Shown here one piece after another: positions 36,418 through 44,762 of a DNA stretch of 64,000 bases. The stretch spans positions 472,117-536,116 of the forward strand of contig NZ_LNUV01000003.1 in assembly GCF_001512285.1 (NCBI RefSeq). Direction: 5' to 3'. The translations under genes were made by a program, and so were the position numbers. The DNA comes from Arthrobacter sp. EpRS71 (lineage in GTDB: Bacteria; Actinomycetota; Actinomycetes; Actinomycetales; Micrococcaceae). The notes beneath the pieces are model-generated. The model did no database searches and had not been told where the DNA came from. It saw only the letters and a program-made list of their open reading frames with translations. How positions within the stretch are numbered: position 1 is the stretch's first letter; each line of letters begins with the position of its first letter.

Positions 36418-38961
36418 GTGCGTATCCCACTTTCCTGGCTGCGTGAATTCGCGCAGGTTCCGGCCGATGCAACGGCCGAAGACGTCATGGCTGATCTGGT
36501 CAAGGTTGGTTTTGAAGAAGAAGAAGTTCACCGTCCCACGGATGAGCTGACGGGTCCCGTTGTGGTTGGCCAGGTTCTGAGCCTGGTCAAGGAGCCGCAG
36601 ACCAATGGCAAAACCATCAACTGGTGCCAGGTCCGCGTGGTTCCTGAGGGCCAGGAACAGACCCTGACCGGCGAGGGCATTGATCCTTCCGGCGTGCAGG
36701 GCATCATTTGCGGTGCCCACAACTTTGTGGAGGGCGACAAAGTGGTTGTCACCCTGCCGGGCGCTGTTCTGCCCGGAAACTTCCAGATCTCGGCGCGCAA
36801 GACCTACGGTCACCTGTCCGCGGGCATGATCGCTTCCGTCCGTGAGCTGGGTATCGGCGATGACCACGACGGCATCCTGGTACTCTCGCGCATCGGACTG
36901 GACCCGGAAATCGGCTCAGACGCGATGGAACTGCTTGGTCTGTACGACCAAGCAGCCGAAATCAACGTCACCCCGGACCGCGGTTATGCCTTCTCCATCC
37001 GCGGTGTGGCCCGCGAGTACGCCCACGCTACAGGAACGTCGTTCACGGATCCCGCGTCCAAGGTCAACGCACCGGCTTCCCTGCAGGGCGGCTACGGCGT
37101 CAAGCTCAACGACGACGCGCCCATCTACGGCAAGCCCGGATGCGACCGCTTCGTGGCCCGCACGGTCCGTGGCGTGGATGCTTCCCAACCCACGCCACCG
37201 TGGATGTCCTCCCGCCTTCGCCTGGCCGGCGTCCGCTCCATTTCGCTGCCGGTAGATATCTCCAACTACGTCATGCTGGAGCTTGGTCAGCCGAATCACT
37301 GCTATGACCTCGATAAGCTTGCCGGCGACATCGTGGTTCGCCGTGCAGTGGCAGGGGAGAAGATCACCACCCTCGATGACAAAGAGCGCACACTTGACGT
37401 CGAAGATCTCCTGATCACGGATGACTCGGGTGCCATTGGCATTGCAGGCGTGATGGGCGGTGCGCACACCGAGGTGTCCGATTCCACCACGAACATCCTG
37501 GTGGAGGCCGCACACTTCGATGAGGTCTCCATCGCCCGGTCCCGTCGCCGGCACAAGCTGCCGTCCGAAGCGTCCAAGCGCTTCGAGCGCGGGGTTGATT
37601 GGCACGTTGCCAACATCGCTGCGCAGCGCGTCGTTGACCTCTTGGTGGAACTTGCCGGGGGTACGGCAGACGAGGCCGGGACCGACGTCGGAACCGCCCC
37701 TGAGGCTGTCACCATTGAACTGCCCGCCGAGTTCGCCGCCGCCCGGATCGGCATCGATTTCACCGAAGAGCAGATCACCACGTCCCTGGTGGACCTGGGT
37801 GCAACTGTGGAGAAGACGTCGTCGGGTTACGTTGTGACCGCTCCGAGCTGGCGCAATGACCTCGAAACCAAGGAAGACCTCTCCGAGGAAATCGCGCGGC
37901 TGGTGGGCTACGACAACATCCCCTCCACACTTCCGGTGGCGCCTCCCGGCCGGGGCCTCAGCCGCAGCCAGCAGCAGAAGCGCCGTGTGGTCCAGGCTTT
38001 GGCTGATGCAGGTCTTACCGAGGTGCTGTCCTACCCGTTCGTCTCCAAGGCAGCCAACGACACCTTCGGCGTGGCTGCTGAAGGCGAAGCACGTCCTGCG
38101 TTGAAGCTGGCGAATCCGATCAGCGAGGAACAGGGATTCCTCCGGACTTCCATCCTGCCGGGTCTGATCGAGGTTGCCCGCCGCAATCTCTCACGCGGTT
38201 TCCGCGATTTGGCGGTGTACGAGGCCGGTTCGGTCTTCCTCCCGGGCGAAACGCTGGGCACGGATTCCATCCCGCCGCTGGGCGTCAAGCCTGCCGATGA
38301 GGTACTGGATGCACTGTACGACGGCGTCCCTCACCAGCCGCTGCACATCGCCGCAGTCCTAACCGGACATGATTCACCGGCCGCTGCGACGCACACGCCT
38401 CGGGCGTGGGATTGGGCAGACGCTCTTGACGTGGCACGCCTGATTGCCGATGTTCTGGGCGTGGAATTGGTTGTCAGCCAGGGAAGCCACCAGGCGTTCC
38501 ACCCTGGCCGTGCAGCTCAGCTCGCGCTGCGCAACGGCGACGTAGTGGGCTACGCCGGCGAGCTCCACCCGAAGTTGCTGGCTGCGCACGACATGCCGGC
38601 CCGCTCCGTGGCGCTTGAAGTCAATGTGGAAGCGTTGTTCGAAGCTGCTGCTGACGTGATCGTGGCCAAGCACATCTCCGGATTCCCGGTTGCGACGCAG
38701 GACGTTGCCTTGGTTGTCCCGCAGGACGTGCCGGCGGACCAGGTTCTGGCAGCGCTGCGTGAAGGTGCGGGCGAGCTCCTCGAAGACGTCGCGCTGTTCG
38801 ATGTCTACTCGGGTCCCGGAATCGACGAAGGTAAGAAGTCACTGGCTTTCGGCCTCCGCTTCCGTGCTGACGACCGCACGCTGACCGCGGATGAGGCTTC
38901 TGAAGCCCGTGCCGCAGCTGTTGCTGTTGCAGCCGAGCGCTTCGGAGCTGTCCAGCGCTGA
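36418..38961 (+). CDS. pheT: Phenylalanyl-tRNA synthetase beta subunit
   Basis: 847 aa. Order: N-terminal EMAP/OB-type tRNA-binding fold (about residues 40-155), B3/B4 editing domain (about 220-400, HCYDLDKL … SRRRHKLPSEASKRFERGVD), B5 domain, class II-like core, and C-terminal ferredoxin-like anticodon-binding domain (about 755-845, FPVATQDVALVVP). Proofreads mischarged Tyr-tRNA(Phe). GTG start. A strong terminator follows. Confidence 0.97.
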   Translation: MRIPLSWLREFAQVPADATAEDVMADLVKVGFEEEEVHRPTDELTGPVVVGQVLSLVKEPQTNGKTINWCQVRVVPEGQEQTLTGEGIDPSGVQGIICGAHNFVEGDKVVVTLPGAVLPGNFQISARKTYGHLSAGMIASVRELGIGDDHDGILVLSRIGLDPEIGSDAMELLGLYDQAAEINVTPDRGYAFSIRGVAREYAHATGTSFTDPASKVNAPASLQGGYGVKLNDDAPIYGKPGCDRFVARTVRGVDASQPTPPWMSSRLRLAGVRSISLPVDISNYVMLELGQPNHCYDLDKLAGDIVVRRAVAGEKITTLDDKERTLDVEDLLITDDSGAIGIAGVMGGAHTEVSDSTTNILVEAAHFDEVSIARSRRRHKLPSEASKRFERGVDWHVANIAAQRVVDLLVELAGGTADEAGTDVGTAPEAVTIELPAEFAAARIGIDFTEEQITTSLVDLGATVEKTSSGYVVTAPSWRNDLETKEDLSEEIARLVGYDNIPSTLPVAPPGRGLSRSQQQKRRVVQALADAGLTEVLSYPFVSKAANDTFGVAAEGEARPALKLANPISEEQGFLRTSILPGLIEVARRNLSRGFRDLAVYEAGSVFLPGETLGTDSIPPLGVKPADEVLDALYDGVPHQPLHIAAVLTGHDSPAAATHTPRAWDWADALDVARLIADVLGVELVVSQGSHQAFHPGRAAQLALRNGDVVGYAGELHPKLLAAHDMPARSVALEVNVEALFEAAADVIVAKHISGFPVATQDVALVVPQDVPADQVLAALREGAGELLEDVALFDVYSGPGIDEGKKSLAFGLRFRADDRTLTADEASEARAAAVAVAAERFGAVQR

Positions 38962-38979
38962 CACTGCTCGCGATTGATC

Positions 38980-39016
38980 ATCCCCGGAACCATCTGGTTC
39001 CGGGGATTTTCTTTTA
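38980..39016 (+). terminator. Intrinsic terminator after pheT
   Basis: Perfect 13-bp arms ATCCCCGGAACCA/TGGTTCCGGGGAT (38980-39007) followed by TTTCTTTTA. Confidence 0.92.
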
Positions 39017-39038
39017 TTGAGATTGAGCTCCCAGCATC

Positions 39039-39087
39039 TTGACAGACTATTCACATGTGTATGACAGTTTTGTCATGCGCATGTGAA
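39039..39087 (+). promoter_or_regulatory. Promoter with large palindromic operator for the serine protease
   Basis: TTGACA at 39039-39044 is followed by a 38-bp interrupted dyad: TTCACATG-TGT-ATGAC-agtttt-GTCAT-GCG-CATGTGAA (39050-39087). A further ACATGTGTATCACAT lies just downstream. A clear -10 cannot be fixed (TATGAC at 39060-39065 is close). The dyad probably binds a dedicated regulator; the family cannot be named. Confidence 0.6.
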
Positions 39088-39144
39088 ACATGTGTATCAC
39101 ATCCCTCGCACGGTTCCATAAGAGCCGTCCTTTGAAAGGTACCC

Positions 39145-40011
39145 ATGAAGAAGCAGAATGTTGCTTTGCTTGTCGGGGCAGCAGTAATGGCCCTGACCTC
39201 CTCTTTTGGTGGAGCTGCAGTGGCGTCAGAGTCGACGCCCCAAGTAGTCGCTGCCGAGGTTCAGCCCGTAGGGCACACGGTGGACAAGACGCAGACGTCG
39301 GGCTCGGCCGCATCCCCTCTGGCCGACAAGTACACCATTGCCGCACCCACCAAGAGTGGCGGCGCTTCCACGGACTCGGTCATCGGCGCCGATGGCAGGG
39401 TAAGAATCACCAACACCACGGCAGCCCCCAATCGCTCCATCGTGCAGATTGAGTTCAATGGCGGCTACATCTGCTCCGGCGCACTGATCTCCGATGACAC
39501 CGTGCTGACGGCTGGACACTGCGTCCATGAGGGCGGCACCGGCTCCGAGGCCGACTACTCCTGGGGCGTCAAAGTAGCCCCGGGCCGCAATGGTTCAACC
39601 GACCCCTACGGTACGTGCGGTGCAACGGAGATCTTCACGGACCAGCGCTGGATCGACTCGGCGAACACCAACGCCGACTGGGGCGTCATCAAGCTCGACT
39701 GCACCATCGGCAACACCACCGGCTGGCTCAATTACACCGGTACCACCGCCAGCCTGAATGGAACCAGCACCACAGTGCGCGGCTATCCGGGAGACAAGGC
39801 ATTCGGCACCATGTGGTCCATGACCGGACCCATCGAGAGCACGCAGGCGGAGAAGGTGTTCTACAAGATGGACACCTATGGTGGCCAGAGTGGCGCCCCC
39901 GTCTACAACAGCTCCAACACCATCGTTGCCATCCACACCAACGGTGGCAGCTCCAACTCCGGCACCCGCATCACTCCCACCCTGGCAAACTACCTGACGT
40001 CGGTGAAGTAG
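39145..40011 (+). CDS. Secreted trypsin-like serine protease (S1B, glutamyl-endopeptidase type)
   Basis: 288 aa. Sec signal peptide (KK then a hydrophobic core, likely cut near residue 28), a propeptide of about 50 residues, then the S1 domain. The triad is intact: His in LTAGHCVH, Asp in NADWGVIKLD, Ser in GGQSGAPVY. The layout matches V8/BlaSE glutamyl endopeptidases. Exported nutrient-acquiring protease. GAAAGG precedes the ATG by about 5 bases. Regulated through the upstream dyad, by inference. Confidence 0.9.
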   Translation: MKKQNVALLVGAAVMALTSSFGGAAVASESTPQVVAAEVQPVGHTVDKTQTSGSAASPLADKYTIAAPTKSGGASTDSVIGADGRVRITNTTAAPNRSIVQIEFNGGYICSGALISDDTVLTAGHCVHEGGTGSEADYSWGVKVAPGRNGSTDPYGTCGATEIFTDQRWIDSANTNADWGVIKLDCTIGNTTGWLNYTGTTASLNGTSTTVRGYPGDKAFGTMWSMTGPIESTQAEKVFYKMDTYGGQSGAPVYNSSNTIVAIHTNGGSSNSGTRITPTLANYLTSVK

Positions 40012-40035
40012 CCCGGCTGGGTTAATCCGGACAGC

Positions 40036-40073
40036 AGTGTTCCCCGCGGCGTGTTCTGGCTGCGGGGAACACT
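40036..40073 (+). terminator. Hairpin after the protease gene
   Basis: Perfect 12-bp arms AGTGTTCCCCGC/GCGGGGAACACT with a 14-base loop, 24 bases after the stop. No T run. Confidence 0.6.
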
Positions 40074-40575
40074 TGCGTCCAAGGAGATACGTCAGACACA
40101 AGCTACAGTTTGCATGCGCGAACGACGCGATTTGTGAGGTGGGTTGTGCCTGGGTGCGATTTCTGACTCTGTACGCGTTGAAGCTGGTATACGAATCACT
40201 CAATCGTCGGGTGGGCCGGAAAACTCGAAATGATCAACAAGACCTTCGCGCCCGATAGCCAAGGACTCCATGTGAGGAGCGACAGCCATACGTTCCATGC
40301 GCTTCGAAGTTGGATTGCCCATTCCGGACAGTATTACAACACCCGCCAGGACCTCCACGGTTGAGCAGGTCCGGAGTCCCCACATGAATGAGACGGATAT
40401 ACCCATCTTGCGGCACAAATTGGAGACCTTGGGCGGCCACTCTAAGCTCTCATGAGGAGTTCGATGGGCGGACGACCGAGGTCAATGGGCGAACAGTACG
40501 ACTACTGCAACAAACGTGAAGTACCGTGGCGGGAAGGGCACGCCAGTAATGGCGGCGTCTCGGGGTCATTGTTTC
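40074..40575. other. Orphan stretch of about 500 bases, no recognised gene
   Basis: Base composition is somewhat less GC-rich than the surroundings. Open frames exist on both strands (a 44-aa plus ORF at 40230-40364; a 72-aa minus frame at 40200-40418) but none resembles a known family. Likely decayed accessory DNA or the promoter-distal end of the neighbouring lipoprotein unit. Confidence 0.45.
40230..40364 (+). CDS. Doubtful 44-aa ORF
   Basis: ATG to TGA; sequence includes LHVRSDSHTFHALRSWIAHS and GQYYNTRQDLHG, which looks protein-like. The frame is open back to a stop near 40181, so it may be the tail of a broken larger gene. No ribosome binding site, no family recognised. Confidence 0.25.
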   Translation: MINKTFAPDSQGLHVRSDSHTFHALRSWIAHSGQYYNTRQDLHG

Positions 40576-41094
40576 CTACCGGAATTTGCCTTCCGGGTCG
40601 GAAAAACAACGGGTGTTCCCTCCGAGGGCGATGCCGTATTTGCCTGTGGTGAGTCCCATGACGAACTTATCGGGGCCAAACACGTCGGTTCTTCTGACAA
40701 AGTTTTCGCCTCCGTCGGTGTGTTGCGTGACGGTGAACCCTGTGGTTTCGAACTCAGCCTTGACCTTGTCGTGGAGAGCGTCCATTTCTTCCCGGCTCAG
40801 CGGGCTTCGGGTGGCATCGAAAGAGACTTGGGTGCCTTCAGTGCCGAGAGGGCCATCACAGACCCCTCCGGGTTTGTCTGGCGTGACCTTTGTCCAGTCG
40901 CCCGGGGCGTGGGCTTGAATCTTGGTGAAGAGATCGAGATATTCCTTGCGGGCTTGTTCTGATCCCATGGTCTGCTCCGCGGTGCTGGTAGGAGGATTGG
41001 TGGTCGTCGTGGTCCCGCACCCTGCAAGGGTGAGAAGAATGATGGCTGCCGCGGGAAGGACACGTCTGTAAACGGGGTGGAGTTTGGGGGTCAT
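40576..41094 (-). CDS. Small lipoprotein partner of the DUF1023-type hydrolase
   Basis: 172 aa. Signal peptide with lipobox LLTLAGC, a Thr-rich linker, then a globular domain (about residues 45-170: EYLDLFTKIQAHAPGDW … FETTGFTVTQHTDGGENFVRR). No family recognised. The ATG overlaps the hydrolase stop (ATGA), so it is translationally coupled. Pairing with a WXG-type hydrolase suggests a cell-surface partner or protective protein; this is inference. Confidence 0.75.
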   Translation of the reverse strand: MTPKLHPVYRRVLPAAAIILLTLAGCGTTTTTNPPTSTAEQTMGSEQARKEYLDLFTKIQAHAPGDWTKVTPDKPGGVCDGPLGTEGTQVSFDATRSPLSREEMDALHDKVKAEFETTGFTVTQHTDGGENFVRRTDVFGPDKFVMGLTTGKYGIALGGNTRCFSDPEGKFR

Positions 41095-43112
41095 CGTTTC
41101 GCATTCGTGAGTTGATCGTGCAGACCGAGAGAGATCTTGGCTTGGTTAATGCTTGACTCGGTTCTCCTGTCGAAGTATCCGTAGATGCCGTTCTCGCCTC
41201 CAGTTTGTCCATCATGGGTCTTCGTGGGGTGCTCGATGGTGCCATCCGGTGCTGTGGCGCCGTCTGTGCCGAAGGTGACGGCCCCGAACCCTGGGTCGGT
41301 GGTGTATTTGCGGTACGAGCCAGCACCATGCCCGATCACTGCTGTGTAGTCCACGGTGTAAGTTCCCCGGTAAACGGTGCCGCCGGGGTTCAGATGGAGA
41401 TCTTTCACAGAGGTCACGTTATCAGGGGCTCCAACGTCACCGACGAGAACGACGTTATCGACAGGCAGCTCTTTTTTTGCTGCTTCCATTACCCCGAGAG
41501 ATCCCATGGAGTGCCCGATAGCTGTTGTCATGGCAGTGTTGTCGAGGCTTTCATGAACAGCGTTGAACCCTGTCACGTCGTTGCGAAGGGCAGCTCCCAC
41601 GACTTTTGCCTGGTCGTTGCTGAACACACCGAGGTCCTTGGCTGGTTCAGCGCCAATCCAGGCAACGACGGCAAGACGGTCCGGGTCAATTCCATGAGGG
41701 ACAGCAAGTTCACGTTGATCGGCTCTTTGATCCTTGGCCCGCTTGGTTTTGGAGGACATGTCATGGCCAACGGTGGTATTCAGCCCGGGGACCTGGTAAG
41801 TGACGTGCTTGGCGGCGTCGAGGTCCCCGACGGAAATCGACGCGCCATATCCGGTCTCTGATCCTTGCCGCAGTCCAAAGGGAACGAAGCTTACGAGTTG
41901 AAAAGCCGATGACTCGTCATCGGCGTCGGCAACTTTGGGGTCGCCATTGGTGTCGTAGAGCGTGTCCCAGATTTTGTTGACCATGCCTTCCTGGGAGCCT
42001 TCATCAACTTCTCCGCCGTGCTCTTGGCGGTATTTCTTCCAGTGGTCGTGCATTTGCAGCAACTTTTGGCGGTTGGCAAGGTCCCTGGCAGTCGCGGTGA
42101 CACCGTTCAGGTTACCTATGACGTCCGGAAGAGCTTCGATCAGAAGGTGCTGTGCTTCACTGACGATGACTTTCCCGGTGGCAGGCTCGACGGTGTGGCC
42201 GAGACCAGACCACCACGTGGCAGTCGCTACGGGGTCCAGTCCTGGTCGGATCAGGAGTTCCCGCAGCCTGGCCGTGCCACCATTACCGAGCCAAACCTTC
42301 AGTTGCGCGGCACTCATGGTTCCGAGGTCGTTCAAGCCCACTTGGTTTGGAGCTGCGTACTGGATGAAGAGCCCATTGAGCATGCTGTCGGCTACGGCGC
42401 CACTGCCTGCTGTTTCGAATGCGGTGGCGACCTGCTCTATCCAATCGGCATCTGCTGCGTTGGCGGCGAGCAGTCGCTCAAAACCAGTAACAAACGACTC
42501 AGTCTCGATGTTCACCCAGGAACACGATGCTGTGAAGCTGCTCCAGGCGTTCCGAACTGCGGCAAAGTGTGTGTTCAGGGTGTTCGTGGCGCTCCGGGAC
42601 ACCGACGCGAAGCCGCGCAACTTGCCCGGATCAGCTGAGGTGGTTCCGGTTCCCGGCCCGCCGGCGAACCGGGGCCGTTCCCGCGCCGAAAACGCAGCTG
42701 AAACTGTAGGCGCAGCAACCGGTGTACTCTCGGGCATTGGGTCCAGGACCATGGTGGCGACTGTTGCGGATGCTCTCGCGATGTCACCGGAGAGCAGTTG
42801 CTGTTTGCGGAGATTGTCGCGTTGCTGCCAGGCTTCCATGTTCTTTTGCCGGGCCTTTTCATGCTGGGCCCTGTGCTTGGCCTCACCGACGTCCTCGGCC
42901 AGAGCCGCGAGGACACCAGAGAGCTTGCCGCGATCATCGGACCTGATGCCGAAGGCGTCCTTGAACAGACGCCCGTAGCCGCCGTTGAAGTCCTGCACTG
43001 CCTGCTCCACGGCCCCGTACAGGAAGCCTCCCTCGGCACGCAGAACCTCGTCGGCGGAGTTCGCGGCGCTGATCAGCGCGTCGGCTGCGCCGTCATCAAA
43101 AGCAATTCCCAT
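41091..43112 (-). CDS. Large alpha/beta hydrolase (DUF1023 type) with WXG-like helical N-terminus
   Basis: 673 aa. The N-terminal 110 residues and a second helical block (about residues 165-240, NTHFAAVRNAWSSFTASCSW) resemble WXG100/ESX-type helical hairpins. The C-terminal half is an alpha/beta hydrolase with nucleophile elbow GHSMGS (about residue 535), preceded by a DUF1023-like VVAWIGAEP segment and followed by VGDVGAPDNV. No signal peptide, consistent with type VII-like export. ATG 43112 gives MGIAFDDGAADAL; the longer frame has no support. Substrate unknown. Confidence 0.8.
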   Translation of the reverse strand: MGIAFDDGAADALISAANSADEVLRAEGGFLYGAVEQAVQDFNGGYGRLFKDAFGIRSDDRGKLSGVLAALAEDVGEAKHRAQHEKARQKNMEAWQQRDNLRKQQLLSGDIARASATVATMVLDPMPESTPVAAPTVSAAFSARERPRFAGGPGTGTTSADPGKLRGFASVSRSATNTLNTHFAAVRNAWSSFTASCSWVNIETESFVTGFERLLAANAADADWIEQVATAFETAGSGAVADSMLNGLFIQYAAPNQVGLNDLGTMSAAQLKVWLGNGGTARLRELLIRPGLDPVATATWWSGLGHTVEPATGKVIVSEAQHLLIEALPDVIGNLNGVTATARDLANRQKLLQMHDHWKKYRQEHGGEVDEGSQEGMVNKIWDTLYDTNGDPKVADADDESSAFQLVSFVPFGLRQGSETGYGASISVGDLDAAKHVTYQVPGLNTTVGHDMSSKTKRAKDQRADQRELAVPHGIDPDRLAVVAWIGAEPAKDLGVFSNDQAKVVGAALRNDVTGFNAVHESLDNTAMTTAIGHSMGSLGVMEAAKKELPVDNVVLVGDVGAPDNVTSVKDLHLNPGGTVYRGTYTVDYTAVIGHGAGSYRKYTTDPGFGAVTFGTDGATAPDGTIEHPTKTHDGQTGGENGIYGYFDRRTESSINQAKISLGLHDQLTNAKR

Positions 43113-43219
43113 GCCAGGCCCCCAAGCAGAACAATAAATCCAACGACTAGCATAACTACTGTTTGCGCAATAGGAAGGATAGTGGTGTTGGACGAACTTA
43201 GGACGGTGTAGGCCAGAGG

Positions 43220-43388
43220 ATGCAAGAAGCACCGCTTCCTGGCCACGGAACAGGCTGCCGAGAAACTGAATGTGTCAGTGAACCAGATCCGGGCGCTGCC
43301 CAAGTCTGGTGATCTGCAGGGTATCCAGATCGGTGGCCGGAACGTCTGGCGCATCGCTGCAACCGACGTCGAGAGTTACATCCGGTGA
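43220..43388 (+). pseudogene. Broken excisionase-like helix-turn-helix gene
   Basis: From ATG 43220 a one-base frameshift is needed to reach the frame reading KKHRFLATEQAAEKLNVSVN and QIRALPKSGDLQGIQIGGRN, then VWRIAATDVESYIR and TGA. That pattern (LATEQAA-x-x-L-N-V … I-x-I-G-G-R … W-R-I) is the small HTH/excisionase-like family common in actinobacteria. No start codon lies in the correct frame, and an in-frame TAG precedes it. Ends tail to tail with the ankyrin remnant. Confidence 0.65.
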
Positions 43389-43750
43389 AGTACTGCGCGA
43401 CGTCGTAACTGCCGATCAGCCGCGCCAGCCCCACGGGATTCTGTCCATTTCCGTTGACGCTGTGTGGATCAGCGCCGTGCGATCGGAGGAGTTCGATCAT
43501 TTCGCCACGGCCGCTGGAATTGAAGACCGCAGTAAAGAGCGTAGGGTTACCCCAGCCGTTTGAAGATCAACGGTGGCGCCGGCACCAAGCAAAGCAGAAG
43601 CTGCTTCTACTGAGTATTCCTGCGCAGCAAATGTAGGGGCGTGAAACCGGCCTTGTCCTGGGCATCGGGAGAAGCGCCGTCGCCAAGAAGTTGCTCTATG
43701 GCGGCAACATCGTTGTCCAGGGTTGCGTGGTGGAGCGCTGTACGGTTCAT
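43381..43750 (-). pseudogene. Frameshifted ankyrin-repeat protein
   Basis: Three frames must be joined: MNRTALHHATLDNDVAAIEQ…GFTPLH (frame 1, stop at 43607), then FAAQEYSVEAASALLGAG (frame 2), then NPTLFTAVFNSSGRGEMIEL…GADPHSVNGNG…VAQYFTG (frame 3). Together they give about three ankyrin repeats. The shifts lie near 43632 and 43565. The intact ancestor would have been about 120-130 residues, with no stop left at its C-terminus. Confidence 0.75.
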
Positions 43751-43823
43751 TCCGTCCATACGTGCAGCCTTCCATATCTGTGCCGCAAGACAGCGCACGC
43801 CGGCAGGATCGCCTAGGGTCTTC

Positions 43824-43982
43824 TCAGGAGTTGTTTATGGTTCCGGGGATGTGAGTTGTTGAGGGCTCAGTTGCTGCAAATTCACGCAGCTGGCGGGGGC
43901 GGAATGGTTTGATCAAGTATGCGGTGGCTCCGGCTGCGATGCCATGAAGTTCATCATCACGCTCAGCGAAAGCTGTGATTCT
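43824..43982 (-). pseudogene. C-terminal fragment of a response-regulator receiver domain
   Basis: Reads ITAFAERDDELHGIAAGATA then YLIKPFRPRQLREF, the beta-5 end of a receiver domain with its conserved K-P-F lysine. The acidic pocket, phospho-acceptor Asp and any output domain are missing; upstream sequence in the frame is unrelated. Confidence 0.65.
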
Positions 43983-44108
43983 GTCATTGTAGAGGTTGCA
44001 TAAGTCGAAACTTATTTCGAGGTTTCCAGATAAAGTAGCGCAAGAATCGCCAATCAACCGCAGAAATTCCACTCATTCCTGTTGCGACATTTCGCAGGAG
44101 CCAAAGCT

Positions 44109-44762
44109 GTGAAAGGCGTCGTGATGGACAGTCCGGTGCTTGACCTACGGCAGCTCCATGACCCCCGCATTCCTGACACCAGCCTTGAGGCACTCGGGAA
44201 ACCTGCCGAACGACGCGCCCTCCGCTACGCCAACCCCGCAGACCGTGAAGAGTTCATGGCAGGGCGGGTGGCCTTGCTGTACTTTGCCGCTTCGCTTCTC
44301 GATGTCGATCCCACTCGCCTCGTTCCTGACTATCGCTGCCCGCGGTGCGGCCCCGGCCAAGACCACGGCCGCCCAGGGTTCATGCTCGACGGCGGCCCCG
44401 CACCTCTGGCGCTCAGTGCATCCCGGGCGTCGGGCTGGGTACTGCTGGCCGGCGTCGTGCATGCTCCCGAAGAATTACGGCTGGGAGTGGATCTTGAATC
44501 GACTGGCAAAGCAACCTTCGAAGGCTTCGACGGCGTCGCCTTGACCGCAGCCGAGAAACGCTTCCTGTCCAGCATCCCGGATCAGGAGCGAGATAGTCAG
44601 CGCGCGCGCCTGTGGGCACGCAAAGAGGCGTGGCTGAAGATGACGGGCGAGGGCCTGAGGCGCAACCCCGCAGGGCTGGATGTGCTGGACCTGCCCGGCC
44701 TGCGGGATGTCACGGAAAGGGCACTGCCTGACGGTTTGGTAGCCGCCCTGGCACTGGGCTAG
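44109..44762 (+). CDS. 4'-phosphopantetheinyl transferase, Sfp type
   Basis: 217 aa. It transfers phosphopantetheine from CoA to a carrier-protein serine. Motifs: LGVDLES (about residue 125; magnesium-binding Asp and Glu) and WARKEAWLKMTGEGLRRNP (about 172). YRCPRCGPGQDHGRPGF is the Sfp P1-type region. GTG 44109 has AGGAG 8 bases upstream; ATG 44124 is an alternative. It converges on the aminopeptidase-NRPS operon, whose carrier domain is its likely substrate. Confidence 0.9.
   Translation: MKGVVMDSPVLDLRQLHDPRIPDTSLEALGKPAERRALRYANPADREEFMAGRVALLYFAASLLDVDPTRLVPDYRCPRCGPGQDHGRPGFMLDGGPAPLALSASRASGWVLLAGVVHAPEELRLGVDLESTGKATFEGFDGVALTAAEKRFLSSIPDQERDSQRARLWARKEAWLKMTGEGLRRNPAGLDVLDLPGLRDVTERALPDGLVAALALG

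Noticed and set aside
43220..43388. Excisionase-like gene as a sign of an integrated phage
   Set aside because: The gene is broken, belongs to a family that is often chromosomal, and there is no integrase, att repeat or phage gene nearby.
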